The position numbers and the translations under genes are program-made. Below, one piece after another: positions 56,491 through 64,000 of a stretch of 64,000 nucleotides of DNA. The stretch covers positions 3,968,001 through 4,032,000 of the forward strand of contig NZ_FNTG01000001.1 of assembly GCF_900104795.1 (NCBI RefSeq), given 5' to 3'. The notes under the pieces are model-generated. The model was not told where the DNA came from. It saw only the letters and a list, made by a program, of their open reading frames with translations, and did no database searches. This DNA comes from Burkholderia sp. WP9 (GTDB taxonomy: Bacteria > Pseudomonadota > Gammaproteobacteria > Burkholderiales > Burkholderiaceae). Numbering within the stretch: the first letter of the stretch is position 1; every line of letters starts with the position of its first letter.

Positions 56491-57813
56491 ATGTCTATCA
56501 AGATTCGCAAACTCGATTCCACTGCTCCCGACTTCCAGAAGTCGCTGCACGCGGTGCTCGCGTTCGAGGCGAGCGAAGACGAAGCAATCGAGCGCTCGGT
56601 CGCGCAGATTCTGAACGACGTGAAGGCGCGCGGCGACGCCGCGGTGCTCGAATACACGAGCCGCTTCGACCGTGTCGAAGCCAGGAGCGTGAGCGCGCTC
56701 GAACTGCCGATGGCGGAGCTGGAAGCGGCGCTGGAAGGTCTGGAGCCGAAGCGCCGCGCGGCGCTCGAAGCGGCGGCGGCGCGGGTGCGCGGCTATCACG
56801 AGAAGCAGAAGATCGAATGCGGCAGCCATAGCTGGCAATACACGGAAGCCGACGGCACCGTGCTCGGCCAGAAGGTCACGCCGCTCGATCGCGCGGGCAT
56901 CTACGTGCCGGGCGGCAAGGCGGCGTATCCGTCGTCGGTGCTGATGAACGCGATTCCGGCGCGGGTGGCCGGCGTGCGCGAAATCGTCATGGTCGTGCCG
57001 ACGCCGGACGGCGTGAAGAATCCGCTGGTGCTCGCTGCCGCGCTGCTGGGCGGCGTGGATCGCGTGTTCACGATCGGTGGCGCGCAGGCGGTCGGCGCGC
57101 TCGCGTACGGTACGGAAACGGTGCCCGCGGTCGACAAGATCTGCGGTCCCGGCAACGCTTATGTCGCGTCGGCCAAGCGCCGGGTATTCGGCACAGTCGG
57201 TATCGACATGATCGCCGGGCCGTCGGAAATCCTCGTGTTGTGCGACGGCACCACCGACCCGCGCTGGGTGGCGATGGACCTGTTCTCGCAGGCCGAGCAC
57301 GACGAACTCGCGCAGTCCATCCTGCTGTGCCCGGACGACGCGTTTATCGGCCGCGTGAAAGATGCGATCGACGAACTGCTTCCCACCATGCCGCGCCGCG
57401 ATGTGATCCAGGCATCGCTGGAAGGCCGCGGCGCGCTGATCAAGGTGCGCGACATGGAGCAAGCCTGCGCGATCGCCAACGACATCGCCCCGGAACACCT
57501 CGAAATTTCGGCGCTGGAGCCGCAGCAGTGGGGCCAACTGATCCGCCATGCCGGCGCGATCTTCCTCGGCCGCTACACCAGCGAAAGCCTCGGCGACTAC
57601 TGCGCGGGGCCCAATCACGTTTTGCCTACGTCTCGTACCGCACGGTTCTCGTCTCCTTTGGGCGTCTATGATTTCTTCAAGCGTTCGAGCGTGATCGAGG
57701 TCAGCGCGGAAGGCGCGCAGACGCTCGGCGAGATTGCCGCCGAACTCGCTTACGGCGAAGGCCTGCAGGCGCATGCCCGCAGCGCCGAATACCGGATGCG
57801 GCAAAACGGCTGA
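56491..57813 (+). CDS. hisD: Histidinol dehydrogenase
   Basis: This zinc enzyme oxidises L-histidinol twice to L-histidine. Catalytic E335-H336 lie in DIAPEHLEI. Zinc ligands lie in [11 protein letters not shown] and [17 protein letters not shown]. The NAD and substrate region is [20 protein letters not shown]. It has 440 residues. It is part of the his operon, with 59 bases to hisG. Confidence 0.97.
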   Translation: MSIKIRKLDSTAPDFQKSLHAVLAFEASEDEAIERSVAQILNDVKARGDAAVLEYTSRFDRVEARSVSALELPMAELEAALEGLEPKRRAALEAAAARVRGYHEKQKIECGSHSWQYTEADGTVLGQKVTPLDRAGIYVPGGKAAYPSSVLMNAIPARVAGVREIVMVVPTPDGVKNPLVLAAALLGGVDRVFTIGGAQAVGALAYGTETVPAVDKICGPGNAYVASAKRRVFGTVGIDMIAGPSEILVLCDGTTDPRWVAMDLFSQAEHDELAQSILLCPDDAFIGRVKDAIDELLPTMPRRDVIQASLEGRGALIKVRDMEQACAIANDIAPEHLEISALEPQQWGQLIRHAGAIFLGRYTSESLGDYCAGPNHVLPTSRTARFSSPLGVYDFFKRSSVIEVSAEGAQTLGEIAAELAYGEGLQAHARSAEYRMRQNG

Positions 57814-57983
57814 GGGCGTCGAATCCGGCGTTCGAACCGCGGGCATCGAGCCGATGCCCGCGAACGCCAGCGACGGATTGCGCGCGGTTCCACGTTCAAT
57901 AACGACAACAGAGACCAACCTGGGGCGGCCAGCATGCCGCCGACGCCGGGCCGGCGTTTCCTCGCGGCCCGCTCCACCGACCT

Positions 57984-59054
57984 ATGACGACACCTCAAGA
58001 CATCATCCGCCGCGACGTGCTCGCGATGACGAGCTATCCGGTTCCGGACGCGACGGGCTATATCAAGCTCGACGCGATGGAAAACCCGTTCCCGCTGCCG
58101 CCGGTGCTGGCCGCGCATCTGGGCGAGCATCTGGCCGGGGTCGCGCTGAACCGCTATCCGGCGCCGCGTCCGGATGCGCTGATCGAGAAGATCAAGCGTG
58201 TGATGAAAGTGCCCGCCGGCTGCGACGTGCTGCTCGGCAACGGCTCGGACGAAATCATCAGCATGGTGTCGGTCGCGTGCGCGCAGCCGGGCGCCAAGGT
58301 GCTCGCGCCGGTGCCGGGCTTCGTGATGTATCAGATGTCGGCGAAACTGGCGAATCTCGAGTTCGTCGGCGTGCCGCTGAAGGCGGATTTGACGCTCGAT
58401 ACCGAAGCGATGCTGGCCGCGATCGCCGAGCACCAGCCGGCGATCGTCTATCTCGCGTATCCGAACAACCCGACCGGCACGTTGTTCGACGACGCCGACA
58501 TGGAGCGGATCATCGCTGCGGCCAATAAGAGCCTCGTGGTGATCGACGAGGCCTACCAGCCGTTCGCGCAGCAAAGCTGGCTGCCGCGCGCCGACGCGTT
58601 CGACAATGTCGTAGTCATGCGCACGGTGTCCAAGCTCGGTCTGGCCGGCATCCGTCTCGGGTATCTGGTCGGCAAGCCGGCCTGGCTGACCGAATTCGAC
58701 AAGGTGCGGCCTCCGTACAACACCAACGTGCTCACGCAAGCCGCCGCCGATTTCCTGCTCGATCACATCGACGTGCTCGATTCCCAAGCCGCGCAATTGC
58801 GTGACGAACGGACGAAACTCGCGCACGCGGTGGCCGAGTTGCCGGGCGCCGAAGTGTTCCCAAGCGCCGGCAACTTCCTGCTGGTGCGCGTGCCGGATGC
58901 ATCGGTCCTGTTCGAAACGCTACTGGCGGCGCGGGTTTTGATCAAAAACGTGAGTAAAATGCATCCATTGCTGGCCAATTGCGTGCGTTTGACCGTCGGT
59001 TCGCCGGAAGAAAACGCGCAGTTGCTCGCCGGACTGAAGCTCGTATTGCATTGA
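57984..59054 (+). CDS. hisC: Histidinol-phosphate aminotransferase
   Basis: This PLP enzyme makes L-histidinol phosphate from imidazole acetol phosphate. PLP binds K217 in [18 protein letters not shown]. Other family blocks are [25 protein letters not shown] and [13 protein letters not shown]. It has 356 residues, starting at ATG 57984. The 170 bases before it contain no gene; the operon seems to continue through. Confidence 0.96.
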   Translation: MTTPQDIIRRDVLAMTSYPVPDATGYIKLDAMENPFPLPPVLAAHLGEHLAGVALNRYPAPRPDALIEKIKRVMKVPAGCDVLLGNGSDEIISMVSVACAQPGAKVLAPVPGFVMYQMSAKLANLEFVGVPLKADLTLDTEAMLAAIAEHQPAIVYLAYPNNPTGTLFDDADMERIIAAANKSLVVIDEAYQPFAQQSWLPRADAFDNVVVMRTVSKLGLAGIRLGYLVGKPAWLTEFDKVRPPYNTNVLTQAAADFLLDHIDVLDSQAAQLRDERTKLAHAVAELPGAEVFPSAGNFLLVRVPDASVLFETLLAARVLIKNVSKMHPLLANCVRLTVGSPEENAQLLAGLKLVLH

Positions 59055-59167
59055 AAGCGTGCCGAATGGCCGCGCAAACGCTTGTCCCGACTGCGGAAAG
59101 CACGCGCGGCCCGACGTTTTCCCATCCCACCTACCTATCGCTTTCTAGCTAGATTCGAGGAATTACC

Positions 59168-59755
59168 ATGCGCCTTGCGGAAGTCGTTCGCAACACCAGC
59201 GAAACGCAGATCCGTGTGAAGATCAATCTGGACGGCACCGGTCAGCAGAAGCTGGCCACCGGTGTGCCGTTTCTGGACCACATGCTCGACCAGATCGCGC
59301 GGCATGGATTGTTCGACCTCGAGATCGAAGCGCATGGCGATTTGCATATCGACGACCATCACACGGTCGAAGACACCGGCATCACGCTCGGCCAGGCCGT
59401 TGCGAAAGCGATCGGCGACAAGAAGGGCATCCGCCGTTACGGCCATTCTTACGTGCCGCTCGACGAAGCGCTGTCGCGTGTCGTGATCGACTTTTCCGGC
59501 CGTCCGGGGCTCGAATTCCATGTGCCGTTCACGCGCGCGCGTATCGGAACGTTCGACGTCGATCTATCCATCGAATTTTTCCGCGGCTTCGTGAATCACG
59601 CCGGCGTGACGCTGCATATCGACAACCTGCGCGGCCTGAACGCTCATCACCAGATGGAAACGGTGTTCAAGGCGTTCGGGCGTGCGTTGCGCATGGCTAC
59701 CGAACTGGACGAACGCGCGGCGGGGCAGATTCCGTCGACCAAGGGCAGCCTTTAA
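59168..59755 (+). CDS. hisB: Imidazoleglycerol-phosphate dehydratase
   Basis: This monofunctional HisB dehydrates imidazole glycerol phosphate. It is manganese-dependent, with metal-binding repeats [11 protein letters not shown] and [18 protein letters not shown] and the catalytic [13 protein letters not shown] region. It has 195 residues. GAGGAATTACC precedes the ATG. It lacks the N-terminal phosphatase domain found in enteric HisB. Confidence 0.97.
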   Translation: MRLAEVVRNTSETQIRVKINLDGTGQQKLATGVPFLDHMLDQIARHGLFDLEIEAHGDLHIDDHHTVEDTGITLGQAVAKAIGDKKGIRRYGHSYVPLDEALSRVVIDFSGRPGLEFHVPFTRARIGTFDVDLSIEFFRGFVNHAGVTLHIDNLRGLNAHHQMETVFKAFGRALRMATELDERAAGQIPSTKGSL

Positions 59756-59822
59756 GCGCTCATTAGCTGGCTCATTTACCTGGACCGGGAGCGGCGCCGA
59801 TTGCGCTCGCGCCCGGTGTGCG

Positions 59823-60443
59823 ATGGACATTCTGAAGTCGTTTATTTCGCTGCTGGCGCTGATCAACCCGGTCGGCGCCATTCCGTTTTTCATGAGCCTC
59901 ACGGCGCATCAGAGCGACTCCGAGCGGCGCAGGACCATCCGGATCGCGGCGATTTCGGTGTTCTGCGTGATTGCGGTGACCACGCTGCTCGGGCAGCAGA
60001 TCATCAGCTTCTTCGGCATTTCGGTCGGCTCGCTCGAAGTGGGCGGCGGGATCATCATGCTGCTGATGGCGATCAACATGCTGAACGCGCAGATCGGCAA
60101 CAGCCGTTCCACGCCGGAAGAGCGCCACGAAGCTGAGCAGAAGGACAACATCGCGGTCGTGCCGCTGGCGATTCCGCTGTTGACCGGTCCGGGCGCGATC
60201 AGCACCACGATCATTTATGCGGCCGGTTCGGCGCACTGGTACGACCGGATCAGCCTCGTCGCGATCGGCGCGGTGTTGGCGGCGATCTGTTTTTTTTCGC
60301 TGCGCCTCGCCGAACCGATTGCCCGCTGGGTCGGTCGCACGGGTATCAACATCGGTACGCGGCTCATGGGTTTGATGTTATCGGCGCTGGCGGTGGAATT
60401 CATCGTCGATGGATTGAAGGCATTGCTGCCTAACTTGAAATGA
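59823..60443 (+). CDS. MarC family integral membrane protein
   Basis: It has 206 residues with six membrane helices and the family start [17 protein letters not shown] and centre [20 protein letters not shown]. MarC/UPF0056 proteins have no settled function despite the old link to multiple antibiotic resistance. It overlaps hisH by 4 bases, so it is embedded in and coupled with the his operon. Confidence 0.92.
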   Translation: MDILKSFISLLALINPVGAIPFFMSLTAHQSDSERRRTIRIAAISVFCVIAVTTLLGQQIISFFGISVGSLEVGGGIIMLLMAINMLNAQIGNSRSTPEERHEAEQKDNIAVVPLAIPLLTGPGAISTTIIYAAGSAHWYDRISLVAIGAVLAAICFFSLRLAEPIARWVGRTGINIGTRLMGLMLSALAVEFIVDGLKALLPNLK

Positions 60444-61081
60444 AAACTTCGATAGCGATTGTGGATTACGGAATGGGCAACCTGCGTTCGGTTGCCCAGG
60501 CGCTGCGCAAAGCCGCGCCGGAAGCGGATGTGGCGATTGTCGACCGGCCGGAAGCGATTCGTGCCGCCGACCGCGTGGTGCTGCCAGGCCAGGGGGCGAT
60601 GCCCGACTGCATGCGCAGTCTCGGCGACTCCGGCCTGCAGGACGCGGTGATCGAAGCGTCGCGCAGCAAGCCGCTAATGGGCGTGTGCATCGGCGAGCAG
60701 ATGCTGTTTGACTGGAGCGCGGAGGGCGACACGCCCGGCCTCGGCCTGCTGCCCGGCAAGGTGCTGCGCTTCGACCTGGAAGGCCAACTGCAGGACGACG
60801 GCTCGCGCTTCAAGGTCCCGCAAATGGGCTGGAACCGCGTGCGTCAGACGCAGCCGCATCCGCTGTGGGACGGTGTCGCCGACAACGCGTTTTTCTACTT
60901 CGTGCACAGCTACTACGTGGTGCCGGACAATGCCGCCCATACCGCGGGCGAAACGGTCTACGGCGTGCCCTTTACCTCGGCGGTGGCGCGGGATAACATC
61001 TTCGCGACCCAATTCCATCCGGAAAAGAGCGCCGAAGCGGGGCTGCGCGTGTATCGCAACTTCGTGCACTGGAACCCGTGA
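60440..61081 (+). CDS. hisH: Imidazole glycerol phosphate synthase glutaminase subunit
   Basis: This class I glutamine amidotransferase gives ammonia to HisF. The nucleophile is C83 in [11 protein letters not shown] (the usual Leu-Gly-Met/x-Gln of the elbow reads Ile-Gly-Glu-Gln here). His and Glu of the triad are in [12 protein letters not shown]. The N-terminal block is [16 protein letters not shown]. It has 213 residues. Its start overlaps marC. Confidence 0.96.
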   Translation: MKTSIAIVDYGMGNLRSVAQALRKAAPEADVAIVDRPEAIRAADRVVLPGQGAMPDCMRSLGDSGLQDAVIEASRSKPLMGVCIGEQMLFDWSAEGDTPGLGLLPGKVLRFDLEGQLQDDGSRFKVPQMGWNRVRQTQPHPLWDGVADNAFFYFVHSYYVVPDNAAHTAGETVYGVPFTSAVARDNIFATQFHPEKSAEAGLRVYRNFVHWNP

Positions 61082-61295
61082 GCGCCTTTCTTCATCCCGT
61101 TGCCGTGCGTCGCTCCGCCACAAGCGGAACGGGCGCCGCGCGCCACAATTGCGACACCACGATTTCGCTTGCCCACGACGCCACGCAAGGGCGTCGAAAG
61201 AGTTGTACTAAACTAGCGAAACGGCGTCCCGGCGGGCTGGACCTTCAGCCGCTCGCGCCGACCCTCAACCCATTCCCAGACAACACCCGATTGCT

Positions 61296-62048
61296 ATGCT
61301 GCTGATTCCCGCCATCGACCTGAAAGACGGTCAGTGTGTACGCCTCAAACAGGGCGATATGGACCAGGCGACGATATTTTCCGAGGAACCGGCGGCGATG
61401 GCCCGACATTGGGTCGATCGCGGTGCCCGGCGTCTGCACCTCGTCGACCTGAATGGCGCGTTCGCCGGCAAGCCGAAGAACGAAGACGCGATTCGCGCGA
61501 TCATCGAAGAGGTGGGCGGAGAGATTCCCGTTCAGCTGGGCGGCGGCATTCGCGACCTGAATACGATCGAGCGCTATCTGGACGACGGTTTGTCGTACGT
61601 GATCATCGGCACGGCGGCCGTGAAGAATCCCGGCTTTCTGCAGGACGCCTGCACGGCGTTCGGCGGCCATATCATCGTCGGGCTGGATGCGAAAGACGGC
61701 AAGGTCGCAACCGACGGCTGGAGCAAGCTGACCGGTCACGAAGTGGCCGATCTCGCGCGCAAGTTCGAGGACTACGGCTGCGAGTCGATCATCTACACCG
61801 ACATCGGCCGTGACGGCATGCTGCAGGGCATCAACATCGAAGCAACGGTGCGTCTCGCGCGCGCGGTGAAGATTCCGGTGATCGCGAGCGGCGGTCTGTC
61901 GAACCTCGCGGACATCGAATCGCTGTGCGAAGTCGAAGACGAAGGCATCGAAGGCGTGATCTGCGGCCGGGCCATCTACTCGGGCGATCTCGACTTCGCG
62001 GCGGCGCAAACCCTCGCAGACCGGCTGCGCGAATCGGACGACGCTTAA
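61296..62048 (+). CDS. hisA: ProFAR isomerase
   Basis: This TIM-barrel isomerase opens the ribose of ProFAR in histidine synthesis. Catalytic Asp8 ([16 protein letters not shown]) and the second Asp in [14 protein letters not shown] are present. Phosphate-binding loops are QLGGGIRDL and [10 protein letters not shown]. It has 250 residues. The 214 bases before it and 225 after it hold no recognised gene. Confidence 0.97.
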   Translation: MLLIPAIDLKDGQCVRLKQGDMDQATIFSEEPAAMARHWVDRGARRLHLVDLNGAFAGKPKNEDAIRAIIEEVGGEIPVQLGGGIRDLNTIERYLDDGLSYVIIGTAAVKNPGFLQDACTAFGGHIIVGLDAKDGKVATDGWSKLTGHEVADLARKFEDYGCESIIYTDIGRDGMLQGINIEATVRLARAVKIPVIASGGLSNLADIESLCEVEDEGIEGVICGRAIYSGDLDFAAAQTLADRLRESDDA

Positions 62049-62273
62049 GGCGGGGAGGCGGGGCCGGCAGGCTCGCCGCTCGCGCCTCGTGCGTTCGTCC
62101 GCTCGGCATCGCGGTGAGCAAATCACCGGCGTCCGAGCAGCGCGGCCTGACACCGGCATACCGTCTCGAGCCGGTTGCGTGGAACTCACCGGCGGCGTGG
62201 CTCGCCGCGCCGGCACTGTGCCGCTCGTCCAGGCGAGCGGCCTCATCAGCGGTATTGGCAGAATTGCAAGATC

Positions 62274-63047
62274 ATGGCTCTAGCTAAACGCATCATCCCC
62301 TGTCTCGACGTCACGGCTGGCCGCGTGGTCAAGGGCGTCAACTTCGTCGAACTGCGCGATGCGGGCGACCCCGTCGAAATCGCCCGCCGTTACGATGATC
62401 AGGGCGCCGACGAACTCACCTTCCTCGACATCACCGCGACCTCGGATCAGCGCGATCTGATCCTGCCGATCATCGAAGCGGTCGCCTCTCAGGTGTTCAT
62501 TCCGCTGACGGTCGGCGGCGGCGTGCGCGCCGTCGAAGACGTACGGCGCCTGCTGAACGCGGGCGCGGACAAGATCAGCATGAATTCGTCGGCGGTGGCG
62601 AATCCGCAGCTCGTGAAAGACGCAACGGACAAATACGGTTCGCAATGCATCGTCGTGGCGATCGACGCGAAGCGCGTCTCCGTGCAAGGCGAAACGCCGC
62701 GCTGGGAAGTCTTCACGCATGGCGGGCGCAAGGCCACCGGTCTGGATGCGGTCGAATGGGCGCGCAAGACGGCCGAGCTCGGCGCCGGCGAAATCCTGCT
62801 GACCAGCATGGATCGCGACGGCACCAAGAGCGGCTTCGACCTCGCGCTCACGCGCGCGGTGTCCGACGCGGTGCCGATTCCGGTGATCGCCTCGGGCGGC
62901 GTGGGCAATCTGCAGCATCTGGCCGACGGTATCAAAGAGGGCCACGCGGACGCGGTACTCGCCGCGAGCATTTTCCACTACGGCGAACACACCGTGGGCG
63001 AGGCCAAGCGCTTCATGGCCGATCAAGGCATTTCGGTGAGGTTGTGA
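62274..63047 (+). CDS. hisF: Imidazole glycerol phosphate synthase cyclase subunit
   Basis: This TIM-barrel synthase uses ammonia from HisH to form imidazole glycerol phosphate and AICAR. D11 is in [18 protein letters not shown] and the second Asp in VVAIDAKRV. Phosphate loops are [11 protein letters not shown] and [13 protein letters not shown]. The ATG at 62274 gives 257 residues; the upstream open frame is unconserved and arginine-rich. Confidence 0.97.
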   Translation: MALAKRIIPCLDVTAGRVVKGVNFVELRDAGDPVEIARRYDDQGADELTFLDITATSDQRDLILPIIEAVASQVFIPLTVGGGVRAVEDVRRLLNAGADKISMNSSAVANPQLVKDATDKYGSQCIVVAIDAKRVSVQGETPRWEVFTHGGRKATGLDAVEWARKTAELGAGEILLTSMDRDGTKSGFDLALTRAVSDAVPIPVIASGGVGNLQHLADGIKEGHADAVLAASIFHYGEHTVGEAKRFMADQGISVRL

Positions 63048-63048
63048 C

Positions 63049-63459
63049 GTGGTGAATCCCTCGGCAATCAATTGGCTCGACAAGGTCAGGTGGGACGCGA
63101 ACGGCCTCGTGCCCGTGATCGCGCAGGAAGCGTCGACAAACGACGTGCTGATGTTCGCGTGGATGAACCGCGAAGCGTTGGCGAAAACCGTCGAAACGGG
63201 CCGTGCGGTGTATTTCTCGCGATCGCGTCAGCGGCTGTGGTTCAAGGGCGAAGAGTCCGGCCACGTGCAGCATGTGCATGAACTGCGGCTCGATTGCGAC
63301 GAAGACGTCGTGCTGCTGAAAGTGGAGCAGGTGTCGGGCATTGCCTGCCACACCGGCCGCCACTCGTGCTTTTTCCAGAAATTCGAAGGCTCGGTGGAAG
63401 ATGGCGACTGGGTCGCCGTCGATCCGGTGCTGAAAGACCCCGAACACATCTACAAATGA
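63049..63459 (+). CDS. hisI: Phosphoribosyl-AMP cyclohydrolase
   Basis: This zinc and magnesium enzyme opens the adenine ring of [30 protein letters not shown] and [10 protein letters not shown] supply metal and catalytic residues. It is monofunctional at 136 residues, with the pyrophosphohydrolase encoded separately by hisE. Two adjacent GTG codons (63049, 63052) can start it, one base after the hisF stop. Confidence 0.96.
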   Translation: MVNPSAINWLDKVRWDANGLVPVIAQEASTNDVLMFAWMNREALAKTVETGRAVYFSRSRQRLWFKGEESGHVQHVHELRLDCDEDVVLLKVEQVSGIACHTGRHSCFFQKFEGSVEDGDWVAVDPVLKDPEHIYK

Positions 63460-63851
63460 CGCAATCCACGCAAACCACGTCGGCTAACCCCGCTTCCACG
63501 ACCGACACGCTGCTGCGCCTCGCGGCGATCATCGACAGCCGCAAAGGCGGCGATCCGGACGTCTCGTACGTGTCGCGCCTGTTCCACAAGGGCGACGACG
63601 CGGTGCTGAAGAAGATCGGCGAAGAAGCCACGGAAGTCGTGCTGGCCGCCAAAGATGCGCGCCACGGCGGCGCGCCGAAGGCGCTGGTGGGCGAAGTCGC
63701 TGACCTGTGGTTTCACTGTCTCGTGATGCTGTCGCACTTCGATCTGAGCCCGGCGGACGTGCTCGCCGAACTCGAGCGCCGTGAAGGCATGTCGGGCATC
63801 GAGGAAAAGGCGCTGCGCAAGAGCCGCGACCGCGAGCAGAACGGCGACTGA
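63456..63851 (+). CDS. hisE: Phosphoribosyl-ATP pyrophosphohydrolase
   Basis: This MazG-fold enzyme removes pyrophosphate from PR-ATP. The EExxE-type metal site is [16 protein letters not shown], and [15 protein letters not shown] is the second helix. It has 131 residues with a Ser/Thr-rich leader. The start overlaps hisI (ATGA). It is the last his gene seen. Confidence 0.95.
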   Translation: MTQSTQTTSANPASTTDTLLRLAAIIDSRKGGDPDVSYVSRLFHKGDDAVLKKIGEEATEVVLAAKDARHGGAPKALVGEVADLWFHCLVMLSHFDLSPADVLAELERREGMSGIEEKALRKSRDREQNGD

Positions 63852-63956
63852 GCGGCGCTGAGCGACGGCTGAGCCGCGGCCGTCTTGAAGTGGCGAGCAT
63901 CGGCGCCCATATTGCACTGAACACATCTGACGCGCATCCTCGGGAGGACGCAAGCA

Positions 63957-64000
63957 TGGAACAGTCGCACGAAAGCTATCCGCCGCCGGCTTACCGCAAT
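63957..64000 (+). CDS. Start of a gene cut by the window end
   Basis: ATG at 63957 follows GGGAGG at about 10 bases and reads MEQSHESYPPPAYRN before the edge. The ribosome site and position 105 bases after hisE support a real gene. A small membrane protein gene often follows hisE before hinT and tat genes in this lineage, but too little is visible to assign it. Confidence 0.6.

Overview
The window looks like a chromosomal segment of a betaproteobacterium in the Burkholderiaceae, most likely Paraburkholderia or a close relative. This is an inference from the GC-rich coding style, the gene orders (ponA-pilMNOPQ-aroKB; the thi operon behind a THI box; mla genes-bolA-murA-hisGDCBHAFIE) and the protein sequences, not from a database match. 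No rRNA, tRNA, CRISPR array, prophage or intact insertion sequence was seen. It is mostly housekeeping backbone with one accessory-looking stretch at about 33-44 kb.

Layout. 0-9 kb: hemB and engB on the minus strand, then a diheme cytochrome c4 and the System II cytochrome c maturation pair (resB, ccsA), then the periplasmic methionine-sulfoxide reductase pair msrP/msrQ. 9-13 kb: lptM-lysA, divergent from cyaY, then the class A penicillin-binding protein gene mrcA. 13.6-21 kb: a type IV pilus assembly operon (pilM, pilN, a fused pilO-pilP, a compact pilQ), followed by aroK, aroB and dgt. 21-24 kb: a degenerate tandem repeat, a DUF883 membrane protein, ompW and a REP-type transposase relative with a broken HUH motif. 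24-30.6 kb: gltB and gltD (NADPH glutamate synthase).

30.7-44 kb: dadA with an MFS transporter; a lipoprotein-like tyrosine-phosphatase homologue lacking its catalytic cysteine; an EnvZ/OmpR-like two-component pair; an exported cassette (tiny proline/alanine-rich protein, DUF6726-type lipoprotein, unknown exported protein, orphan FlgH-like lipoprotein); a second OmpR-like regulator without a kinase; two more exported proteins; and an SDR protein with an atypical active site, coupled to an SbmA/YddA-type ABC exporter. This envelope-directed group, bracketed by two paralogous response regulators, is the best candidate here for an undescribed system.

44-48 kb: a TPP riboswitch controls thiO-thiS-thiG-thiE. 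A well-positioned small ORF between the aptamer and thiO overlaps the thiO start. 48-56 kb: mlaF-E-D-A-C-B (phospholipid traffic and outer membrane asymmetry), a YadG/YadH-type ABC exporter, an IbaG/BolA protein and murA. 55.7-64 kb: a nearly complete histidine operon hisG-D-C-B-(marC)-H-A-F-I-E, then the start of one further gene cut by the window edge. Many junctions overlap by 1-4 bases (pilMNOQ, mlaFE, mlaCB, murA-hisG, marC-hisH, hisI-hisE, thiG-thiE), so translational coupling is common.
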